Assembly (NCBI GenBank): GCA_029785685.1
Contig: JAFLZE010000068.1
Span: 1 to 5,537 of the forward strand
Direction of reading: 5' to 3'
Origin: Nitrososphaerota archaeon
GTDB taxonomy: Archaea > Thermoproteota > Nitrososphaeria > Nitrososphaerales > UBA183
DNA: 5,537 nucleotides
The notes below the pieces were generated by a model. It was not told the origin of the DNA. It searched no databases and saw only the letters and a list, made by a program, of their open reading frames with translations. Shown here in pieces: positions 1 to 4,918 of the stretch. The position numbers were made by a program, and so were the translations under genes. The stretch's first letter is position 1. Every line of letters begins with the position of its first letter.

Positions 1-418
1 CCCCCATCTTGATGACGGGCATCCGCTTCTTACCCTTCCTCCCGACTATCGAGTAAGTCTGGTAGACCATCCGGTCCGCGGCGTTCGAGTGGAACACCAG
101 AAAGAGAGCAGCTCCTTCTGGGTGACCCTCCTTGTTGCCAGAAACCTGGACCTCAGACAAGCTGATCATCGCAAAAGCATCGCACTGTTCCCGATCGATG
201 ATCGGCTTGACGCTCGGCATCTCAGCATCCCCCACGTCCGGGACTAGGACGTGATAATGCGCCACATAATCCGACCCACTCTCAAAAAGGGTGATCAGAG
301 TCGGACGGTGGTTCGCAACCGTCGTCAGAACAGTCCGGGCATTGTCGAAGAGCTTCTCGACCAAAACGTCCGGATCCCGCGGCACGTGCATCACATACGG
401 CGCAGTATAGACACGCAT
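1..418 (-). CDS. Unrecognised protein, N-terminal part (C-terminus beyond window)
   Basis: An open frame runs from ATG at 418 without a stop to the window edge, giving 139 complete codons. The N-terminus reads MRVYTAPYVMHVPRDPDVLV; the rest alternates hydrophobic and polar residues, as in a soluble alpha/beta protein, and ends in a basic stretch (VGRKGKKRMPV). There is no signal peptide or membrane segment and only one cysteine. I do not recognise the family. The frame stays open upstream to about 512, but 418 is the first good ATG. I see no clear TATA box at the usual 23-29 bases upstream, so start and promoter are less certain than for the other genes. A 7-bp inverted repeat at 472-494 lies just upstream and may be its operator. 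The gene follows the replication unit on the same strand, after a probable terminator. Coding reality rests on the long open frame and protein-like composition. Confidence 0.7.
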   Translation of the reverse strand, partial: MRVYTAPYVMHVPRDPDVLVEKLFDNARTVLTTVANHRPTLITLFESGSDYVAHYHVLVPDVGDAEMPSVKPIIDREQCDAFAMISLSEVQVSGNKEGHPEGAALFLVFHSNAADRMVYQTYSIVGRKGKKRMPVIKMG

Positions 419-471
419 GTTTGGTTCTACTCCAAGTTTTGCCCAAGTAGGACACAGGCTCACAAAAGTCG

Positions 472-494
472 TTGGCTGTCGAACTGGCAGCCAA
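472..494. repeat. Inverted repeat TTGGCTG-N9-CAGCCAA
   Basis: Perfect 7-bp arms (472-478 and 488-494) are separated by 9 bases. It lies 54-76 bases upstream of the ATG at 418, about where an operator or activator site would sit just upstream of a promoter. The 18-bp palindrome before the replication unit has a similar offset. As RNA it could also fold into a small hairpin and contribute to termination of the minus-strand unit upstream. The sequence does not decide between these. Confidence 0.45.
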
Positions 495-522
495 AAGACA
501 CGGTCACCGCCTCATGGACGGC

Positions 523-538
523 AAAAAACGACCGAAAA
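523..538 (-). terminator. Probable T-tract terminator of the replication unit
   Basis: Read on the minus strand this is a TTTT followed six bases later by a run of six T (523-528), shortly after the last candidate gene of the unit (stop at 567) and before the gene starting at 418. Archaeal RNA polymerase commonly terminates at T-rich tracts in the non-template strand without needing a hairpin. This is the richest T-tract in the 419-566 gap. Assignment is by composition and position only. Confidence 0.4.
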
Positions 539-566
539 GAGTCGATAGGGTAGCAGACACACTACC

Positions 567-644
567 TCAGAAACGTGCGATTTGTTTGCGAGTGCGCCCT
601 ACTTTGGACAGCATACAAATGTGACGTTGCTTATAACGAGTCAT
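567..644 (-). CDS. Possible 25-aa basic peptide coupled to the zinc-finger gene
   Basis: ATG at 644 overlaps the TGA of the zinc-finger gene (641-643) as ATGA, the same junction that joins the other genes of this unit. The peptide reads MTRYKQRHICMLSKVGRTRK and then QIARF. It has eight Lys/Arg in 25 residues, and the RKQIARF end resembles the first part of a helix-turn-helix, as if cut short. No convincing continuation appears in the other frames downstream. An ATGA can occur by chance at a stop codon, and the ribosome binding site is weak, so this may be a decayed remnant or not a gene. The repeated overlap architecture is the main argument for it. Confidence 0.3.
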   Translation of the reverse strand: MTRYKQRHICMLSKVGRTRKQIARF

Positions 645-859
645 GATAACTGAGAATCCCTGGACTTCGCGTACAGATACACCGGCTTCCCCCCAGCGGC
701 CCAATGAAACACCACATCCGGATGGCGCCCAACCGCGTGCTGCTCCCAAAACTCAGTGAAGGGGTAGGGTCGGGGGCAGCCCGCCACGGGACACGCTTGA
801 ACCCATTCCCCATCCAGGTGCTGAATCAGAACCTTGGGGGCCCAGACCTGGCGGGTCAT
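641..859 (-). CDS. Small C2H2 zinc-finger protein
   Basis: This 72-aa protein has a classic single C2H2 finger: Cys23-x4-Cys28-x12-His41-x4-His46, with aromatic and hydrophobic residues between the pairs (Tyr32, Phe34, Phe37, Trp38), as expected for a ββα finger. Short C2H2 proteins of this kind are common in archaeal viruses and plasmids, where they act as DNA-binding regulators; the target here is unknown. The start is set by an ATGA overlap with the stop of the MCM-like gene (ATG 859-857, TGA 858-856), implying translational coupling. The frame is open further upstream to an ATG at 919, but that would overlap the ATPase gene by 64 bases, so 859 is preferred. The C-terminus (after about residue 52) is a short β-rich segment. 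It lies next to a helicase-like gene and an upstream RHH gene, so a role in replication control is likely but inferred. Confidence 0.82.
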   Translation of the reverse strand: MTRQVWAPKVLIQHLDGEWVQACPVAGCPRPYPFTEFWEQHAVGRHPDVVFHWAAGGKPVYLYAKSRDSQLS

Positions 860-3333
860 GGCTGCACATCGTCCACATGGATGTGTGGCATGAGGTTCTT
901 GCACCCAGGCAGAAGGCATGCATGATCGACCTGCTCAGGGGGAGTTGGCTGTCCAACTCGGGTTGCTGTCTGACCTATCTCGGATTCTTCCAAATTCCGA
1001 GCAATTCCGAGACGTCCGAGATCATGTTTTTGGTCTGTCTCATTGTCTAACTTATCTCGGAATTTTATCTCGGATTTAGGGGGGGTAGCCAAGGAATTTT
1101 CAGGGCTGTTGTTGTTACCCCGAAAAATAGCCGCTTTTCCGCGAGAAATTCCGAGATCATGAGACGAGTCATCTCGGATTGCTCGGAATTGACTATTTTG
1201 AGTATAGGCCAGGTTGGTAGCCCCCGGGTCCCTGCCTGTTGTCACCCACAGGGCAAGCCGTCCGAGGTCCGTGTTCGCTTGAAGTCCCTTTCTCAGCCAC
1301 TCCAATGCCTCCTGCTCGGTAAACTTTACCTCGCCGATAGCATCTCTTGGCTTCTTGCCCGAGGGGCGCACGGTGTACGTCCTCTGGCTGGTATCGATGA
1401 AGACATACCCTGTTTCGTCCAGGGCTACCGCGAGCTTGGTCCCTGCGGACTTGCCAATCCCCAGTGCGAGGCCAAACTCTGCGTAGGTTATCCCATCAGG
1501 ATTGATCTTCACCCTTTCTTCGAGCACTTCCAGGGCGCGGAGCATGCGTTCGTCCAGCTTGGTCAGGGTGCTCGCTAATGCCTTCTTGGCGTAACTCTGT
1601 ACGATCCTGAAGTCCATGATGGTTGCGAGCAGGTATTGCTTGCCGTCCCGCTCCCTCACTGGCCTCTGATGCTGGTGCAGCCATGCGCAAAGGGCAATTA
1701 AGGTGGCGAACTTGTAGCTGTCGCGTCTCGCGGAGATGCTGTCAGTTGGAAATGCCTTGGCAATCTTCTCCCAGTACGGGATGATGATGACAAGCTGGTC
1801 GTCGAGTATCCCTGACTTCCTGGAGAGGAGGCATCGGATGGCCGGGTCGGGTTCGAAGTCGTGCCCCTCCCAGTCGTATCGACCGAACTGGCGCTCAACT
1901 ACGCTCGCCGTCTGCTTCACGGTCTCGTCCAGCGAGAGGGGCCACACGCGGTTGAGCATCTGGCTCTCAATCTGGTAATCAATTGTGGTTGTAGCGAATG
2001 AAGGCGTCCCACGGGTCTCCATCTCAACAGCCCGGATGTTTCCGTTCTCGTCCTTTTCGGTAGTGAGGAGCTTGAGATTTCCTTCGCTAAGCATCACACG
2101 GAGGGAGGTGGAAGCTGACTGGGCGCCCGACAGTTCCTCTATCTTGAGGATCTTGCCTGTGAAGTCTCCGCCAATCCTGTCGGGAGCGGCGCTCGTCACC
2201 CTAGTATAACTGATGACGTTGTCGAAGTATGAAGTGACGGTCCTGAGGAGGTTCGAGCCCCCAGCGCTGGACGTCTTCTTGATGATGACAGATTGCTCCT
2301 TTCCCTTGAGCCGCGAGCTCGCGAGGAGCAGCAAGGCGAGGACCTTGACCCTGTCGTCCCCCACGTGGCTCCTGTCCATGTCTGCCCTGATGTGTGCGAG
2401 AAGAGTGGGGTCTCTCGAGAGCGCCTGCGCCCTACTGAACGTTTCCTCATCGAACTTCTTGCTCTCGTCCGGCCCCGAGGGCTCGGTGAAGTACTCCGCC
2501 AGCCTCTTGATCAAATAGGGACGCACCTCTTCGGGGAACTTGGCGATGTAGTCGATGAGGTTCTCACGAGTGAGTGAGCCTGGGCGCAGGACCCTTGGCT
2601 GAACTACGGAGTGCCCCAAGCTGTCAGACTCCTTGAGCCTGATGAACGCTGTCCTGCCTTGCTCGTACTTCCAGACCTCGAGGCTTACATGAGCCTTGGC
2701 GTTGTACGTCTTGCATGTCTCGCACCCCCGCGTGAACTTGATTACGTTGGCCGCCGCCGGCCAGGGCAGACCTACAATTCTCATGGCGTGGTCATAACCG
2801 ACTCTCTCGGCTTGCAGCCTGAATACGAGGTCGTTGAAGAGGTGTCGAAAGGTGGAGCGGACGTCTTCGGAATTCTCTTCCATCCACCGATAAAAATCTG
2901 GGGCGCTTTCTCGGAACTCGGTCACATCGACGACCAGGTCCTTACCAGTCAAGGCTGACTCCTGTACGGTCTCTGTGAAGCTAGGGAGGCGTGCGGTGAA
3001 CCAATCCGCGAGCAAGCGACCCTCGCGGCTAACGACTTCGGGAGCCAGCCTCTTCACCTTGCGTTTCTCCTCCTCTGCGCGTTTCTTCTCGAACCTTTGC
3101 CGCGCGGCTATTCGTTCCTCGTGTGAGAACTTCATGGCAGCCTTCGCGAGCTCGTTCTCTTCTTCATTCCAGGCTGCCTCCGCCTCGCCGACCAGCCTGT
3201 CCGCCTCGTCAGTGTTCCCAGTCCAGAAGAGCGCGACCGGGGTGGCATGTCCTGCTTGGGCATGCAGTGCTGTCACCTCCACGAGTTCGTCGACCGAGAG
3301 TGTATCATACTTCTTCCTTACTTGCTCGCTCAT
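856..3333 (-). CDS. MCM-like / D5-like AAA+ ATPase, probable replicative helicase or initiator
   Basis: This 825-aa protein is the core of the replication unit. Residues 56-95 form a highly charged helix. Residues 127-172 (GKDLVVDVTEFRESAPDFYRW onward) resemble the MCM N-terminal subdomain, followed by an OB-like part with a lone CETC (Cys204, Cys207). The AAA+ module spans about 300-480: a helix before the P-loop (VKVLALLLLASSRL), Walker A region TSSAGGS (354-360), Walker B-like ILKIEEL (395-401), a conserved LRVMLSEGNLKLLTTEKDENG block, sensor-1-like ATTT (447-450) and an NRVWPLSLDE arginine-finger region (461-470). Residues 594-656 look like a winged helix, as at MCM C-termini. About 705-802 is low-complexity and hydrophilic, ending in a possible zinc site (Cys806, Cys811, His817, His819). 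The Walker A lysine is replaced by Gly359, so ATPase activity is uncertain. The start overlaps the RHH gene as ATGA, with GGAGG nine bases upstream. No primase motifs were seen. The family call is by pattern only. Confidence 0.8.
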   Translation of the reverse strand: MSEQVRKKYDTLSVDELVEVTALHAQAGHATPVALFWTGNTDEADRLVGEAEAAWNEEENELAKAAMKFSHEERIAARQRFEKKRAEEEKRKVKRLAPEVVSREGRLLADWFTARLPSFTETVQESALTGKDLVVDVTEFRESAPDFYRWMEENSEDVRSTFRHLFNDLVFRLQAERVGYDHAMRIVGLPWPAAANVIKFTRGCETCKTYNAKAHVSLEVWKYEQGRTAFIRLKESDSLGHSVVQPRVLRPGSLTRENLIDYIAKFPEEVRPYLIKRLAEYFTEPSGPDESKKFDEETFSRAQALSRDPTLLAHIRADMDRSHVGDDRVKVLALLLLASSRLKGKEQSVIIKKTSSAGGSNLLRTVTSYFDNVISYTRVTSAAPDRIGGDFTGKILKIEELSGAQSASTSLRVMLSEGNLKLLTTEKDENGNIRAVEMETRGTPSFATTTIDYQIESQMLNRVWPLSLDETVKQTASVVERQFGRYDWEGHDFEPDPAIRCLLSRKSGILDDQLVIIIPYWEKIAKAFPTDSISARRDSYKFATLIALCAWLHQHQRPVRERDGKQYLLATIMDFRIVQSYAKKALASTLTKLDERMLRALEVLEERVKINPDGITYAEFGLALGIGKSAGTKLAVALDETGYVFIDTSQRTYTVRPSGKKPRDAIGEVKFTEQEALEWLRKGLQANTDLGRLALWVTTGRDPGATNLAYTQNSQFRAIRDDSSHDLGISRGKAAIFRGNNNSPENSLATPPKSEIKFRDKLDNETDQKHDLGRLGIARNLEESEIGQTATRVGQPTPPEQVDHACLLPGCKNLMPHIHVDDVQP
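977..1190. repeat. Iteron-like cluster: nine copies of CTCGGA (ATCTCGGAATT)
   Basis: Cores on the plus strand: CTCGGA at 979, 1056, 1069, 1173 and 1182; TCCGAG (opposite orientation) at 996, 1006, 1015 and 1150. Most extend to ATCTCGGATT or ATCTCGGAATT (for example 1054-1064 and 1147-1157). About 0.1 copy of the 6-mer would be expected by chance in this length on both strands. Several neighbouring cores are 9-13 bases apart, near one helical turn. The copies fall in different codon phases of the host gene (read as LG, AR, SE or FR), so the repeat is conserved as DNA. The encoded protein here is a low-complexity tail that can tolerate such a site. A tenth looser copy (TCCGAG) is at 1261-1266. 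A replication origin or initiator-binding array is the likeliest reading; a regulator-binding cluster is the alternative. Confidence 0.8.
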
Positions 3334-3485
3334 GCTCTCGACCCTCCCTCTTCCCGCTCGAGCTTCTCGCGTACTGCCGCGTTGACGAATGATGTTACGG
3401 ACCGGTCTGGGTCGAGCGCCTTAATACGATCGACATATTCCTCGCGGAGGTTTGCCCCGCGCCAATTCCTTCGAATCTTTGCCAT
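3330..3485 (-). CDS. Ribbon-helix-helix (CopG/MetJ/Arc type) DNA-binding protein
   Basis: This is a 51-aa protein starting at ATG 3485. The pattern fits a ribbon-helix-helix domain along its length: a basic β-strand (about residues 4-12, RRNWRGANL), a first helix (REEYVDRIKAL), a turn at DPDRSV, and a second helix with the typical SFVNAAVREKLERE ending. Such proteins bind palindromic operators as dimers through the β-strand and often control plasmid copy number or repress their own operon. It is the first gene of the replication unit. The TGA (3332-3330) overlaps the ATG of the ATPase gene. A TATA-like box centred about 23 bases before the ATG implies an almost leaderless transcript, and a perfect 18-bp palindrome just beyond is an obvious candidate binding site for autoregulation. 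Fold assignment is good; the target and the copy-control role are inferred. Confidence 0.87.
   Translation of the reverse strand: MAKIRRNWRGANLREEYVDRIKALDPDRSVTSFVNAAVREKLEREEGGSRA
3343..3347 (-). promoter_or_regulatory. Ribosome binding site of the ATPase gene
   Basis: GGAGG on the minus strand, inside the 3' end of the RHH gene, ends nine bases before the ATG at 3333. It supports that start and shows that internal operon genes can use Shine-Dalgarno initiation, while first genes here appear leaderless. Confidence 0.65.
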
Positions 3486-3503
3486 GTAATTAGGAAGTCC
3501 AGA

Positions 3504-3512
3504 TACTTAAAA
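3504..3512 (-). promoter_or_regulatory. Archaeal TATA box of the replication unit
   Basis: The minus strand reads TTTTAAGTA, with the TTTAAG core (3506-3511) centred about 23.5 bases before the ATG at 3485. Archaeal TATA boxes sit about 26 bases before the transcription start, so transcription would begin at or next to the start codon (leaderless). The same core precedes the genes starting at 4555 and 4862. Confidence 0.65.
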
Positions 3513-3531
3513 GCGGGTAGGAAGTTCCAGC

Positions 3532-3549
3532 TACCGGCGCACGCCGGTA
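3532..3549. repeat. Perfect 18-bp palindrome, candidate operator
   Basis: TACCGGCG-CA-CGCCGGTA: perfect 8-bp arms with a 2-bp spacer, 20 bp upstream of the TATA box of the replication unit. The 2-base loop is too short for a good RNA hairpin, so a dimer-binding DNA site is more likely. The RHH product of the adjacent gene is the natural candidate ligand, though the AbrB-like or zinc-finger protein could also bind. It is immediately followed by a small palindrome, GTACGTAC (3547-3554). The rest of the 3486-3628 gap shows no gene. Confidence 0.6.
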
Positions 3550-3628
3550 CGTACTTACGGACGGTGGGGTCGAATCTCTGAAAGGATACAGTCTGTCTTG
3601 TGCAGTTGGACTATTGTGATATCTGCTG

Positions 3629-4555
3629 TCAGCCTTTCGGAGGTCCTAGTTCGCCTATGAGGTCCGCCATGGCCTGCTTCCTCGATTCGACTATCTCGAG
3701 AATCGGATCGTAGTCAGACGCTTTGGTCCTGTATTTTATTGCCAATGCAGCGTACCAGATGATGTCGGTTGCGGCTAACAGGAATGCCCCCGCGCTCCAA
3801 GGCTTGCTCAGAGTGAACCCGTAGTCCTCGTGATAGACGGCCTTAACAGGGCCAGGCGCGTCGTCTGCTTTCCCGCCGGTGTGAAGCATAAGGCTCGACA
3901 CCGTGAACGACTTCATCTTGTGCCCGATTGCGGTGGCGAGGATGCTGCCCCTGTCTCTCGCGAGCCGGAGCTTCTTCTCAGGTACGAAGTCTGTAAGGAC
4001 GTAGACGGAGCTGACTATCTTGCCGAGCTGGTTGGTGTAGAACATCTTGGTCTTGGCGAAGTACCCTCCGCGGGCCTTCTCGACGTAAGGCTTGTTCCTT
4101 TCTGTGAAGGTGTTGACCAGCTGCTTGATGAGATCGGCGTCGTAGAAGACCTCCAGCTGCAGGATGTTCTTCGACAACACTCCCCCCTCGTGGATGAGCA
4201 GCATCCGCTTGTCCGTAAGAAGGAGCGTCCCAGACAGAACCTGGCGTGCCCCTCCTGTAAGCGACCTTGATACGGTCATGTCCCTTCCCTGGTACATCCC
4301 TGCTTCATAGGTCAAGATCGGATGGTAAGACATCGATCCTGTCGACGCCTGGGTGGGATGCAAAGTCGCTCCAGGAGCCCAGAAGAGGAGCCTTTCGTTT
4401 GGAAGCAGGAACAACGCAAACTGCTGTTCATCAGGGGAGAGGGTCAGGTCCTGCCCTAGAATCGCCGAGGAGGTCCGTTGAGATTGACCACACTTTGTGC
4501 AGAAGCTGGCGTCGGGGGTGACTTCATTCCCGCATCGCGGGCAGGATGGCAACAC
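3629..4555 (-). CDS. Zinc-ribbon protein of unknown function
   Basis: With a GTG start at 4555 this is 308 aa. It opens with a zinc ribbon, CPRC-x10-CTKC (Cys5, Cys8, Cys19, Cys22), of the type at the N-terminus of many archaeal and bacterial soluble or membrane-associated proteins. The remainder is mixed alpha/beta. One segment, LLLTDKRMLLIHEGG (about 111-125), resembles the central hairpin of bacterial PH-like domains, which would fit a regulatory or scaffold role, but this is weak. Residues 253-271 are hydrophobic but contain an Asp, so a membrane helix is doubtful. The frame extends to an ATG at 4660, but the added 35 residues are unlike a natural N-terminus and would cover the TATA-like box; GTG at 4555 puts the ribbon right after the start and leaves the box 25 bases upstream. 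The gene appears to be its own transcription unit. Function unknown. Confidence 0.82.
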   Translation of the reverse strand: MLPSCPRCGNEVTPDASFCTKCGQSQRTSSAILGQDLTLSPDEQQFALFLLPNERLLFWAPGATLHPTQASTGSMSYHPILTYEAGMYQGRDMTVSRSLTGGARQVLSGTLLLTDKRMLLIHEGGVLSKNILQLEVFYDADLIKQLVNTFTERNKPYVEKARGGYFAKTKMFYTNQLGKIVSSVYVLTDFVPEKKLRLARDRGSILATAIGHKMKSFTVSSLMLHTGGKADDAPGPVKAVYHEDYGFTLSKPWSAGAFLLAATDIIWYAALAIKYRTKASDYDPILEIVESRKQAMADLIGELGPPKG

Positions 4556-4577
4556 CCAACATGGTGCCAACCCCTTT

Positions 4578-4583
4578 CTTAAA
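4578..4583 (-). promoter_or_regulatory. TATA box of the zinc-ribbon gene
   Basis: Core TTTAAG on the minus strand (in the context AGTTTAAGAAA) is centred 25.5 bases before the GTG at 4555. It matches the core of the two other minus-strand promoters in the window. Together with the zinc ribbon starting four residues in, it decides for the GTG start over the ATG at 4660. The rest of the 154-bp gap up to the AbrB-like gene shows nothing else clear. Confidence 0.55.
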
Positions 4584-4709
4584 CTGTAGTAATCGGTCCG
4601 GTTTTTCGACGACCGCGGGGTCCTACGCAGGTCACATTGAACCGGTATCAAAAGGAACATTCGACCCTATCCTGAGGGGTGATGGGCTAAGCGCACCTCG
4701 CCCGTCGCC

Positions 4710-4862
4710 TCACGCTTCTTCCATGACGACCTGATGGTCGGTGACCGTGAGCTTGAGCTTGGTCCCCGCGCCCCACCCAAGCCCCTGGGCAGCTGGCTTT
4801 GGCACGACGACTCTGAGGGAGTTTCCGATCTTCAGCATCTTCACTTCGAATACCGCAGGCAT
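4710..4862 (-). CDS. AbrB/SpoVT-type swapped-hairpin DNA-binding regulator
   Basis: This is a 50-aa protein, essentially one SpoVT-AbrB domain. The signature KIGNSLRVVVPK (residues 11-22), then LGWGAGTKLKLTV (28-40) and a closing HQVVMEEA, matches the swapped-hairpin fold of AbrB and of MazE-type antitoxins. These proteins form dimers that bind DNA and often repress their own promoter. There is no extra toxin-binding tail, so a plain transcription factor is more likely than an antitoxin, and no toxin gene lies directly beside it on the same strand. The start at 4862 is the first ATG after a TATA-like box at 4888-4893, which implies a leaderless mRNA; a GGAGG 11-17 bases upstream is too far to be convincing. 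It is divergent from the unrecognised gene at 4919, and the spacer carries repeated GGATA boxes that are plausible autoregulatory sites. Confidence 0.87.
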   Translation of the reverse strand: MPAVFEVKMLKIGNSLRVVVPKPAAQGLGWGAGTKLKLTVTDHQVVMEEA

Positions 4863-4871
4863 GCGCCTGTG

Positions 4872-4918
4872 TATCCTCCGGGATAGCCTTAAATGCTTGG
4901 ATAGCCCTAAAGATATCC
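4872..4918. promoter_or_regulatory. Symmetric divergent promoter with a shared TATA core
   Basis: The 56-bp spacer (4863-4918) separates two divergent ATGs. The TTAA at 4889-4892, inside CCTTAAAT, is centred at 4890.5, exactly midway: 28.5 bases from each start codon. Read from either strand it can serve as a TATA box at the right distance for a leaderless transcript. GGATA occurs four times in 47 bp: minus strand at 4872-4876 and 4914-4918, plus strand at 4881-4885 and 4899-4903. These look like regulator-binding boxes, most simply for the adjacent AbrB-like protein. Binding is inferred. Confidence 0.6.
4881..4911 (+). repeat. Direct repeat GGATAGCC(T/C)TAAA
   Basis: Two 13-bp copies, at 4881-4893 and 4899-4911, differ at one base and are 18 bp apart. 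The first contains the shared TATA core; the second has CTAAA instead of TTAAA and is only about 10 bases from the plus-strand start, so it is probably not a second TATA box. An adjoining inverted pair, TATCC-TCCG-GGATA (4872-4885), makes a composite site. Confidence 0.6.

Noticed and set aside
251..553. Plus-strand open frame of 100 codons.
   Set aside because: It is antisense to the better-supported minus-strand gene ending at the window edge and its composition is not protein-like.
630..637. GTTATAAG on the minus strand looks like a good TATA box.
   Set aside because: It lies within the possible 25-aa frame and no suitable start codon for a substantial gene lies 23-30 bases downstream on either strand.
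753..956. Minus-strand open frame overlapping the end of the ATPase and the zinc-finger gene.
   Set aside because: It has no recognisable motif, no coupled start, and is displaced by two better-supported genes in other frames.
2975..3385. Plus-strand open frames opposite the start of the ATPase gene.
   Set aside because: They are Ser/Ala/Arg-rich shadows of the charged N-terminal helix of the ATPase.
3565..3582. GGGGTCGAATCTC resembles a tRNA T-arm, suggesting a tRNA gene or attachment site.
   Set aside because: The loop lacks the usual leading TT, the flanking stem does not pair well, and no acceptor, D or anticodon arms could be placed around it.
3629..4862. Treating the AbrB-like and zinc-ribbon genes as a toxin-antitoxin pair.
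   Set aside because: They are separated by 154 bp, the zinc-ribbon gene has its own promoter, and it shows no toxin motif.
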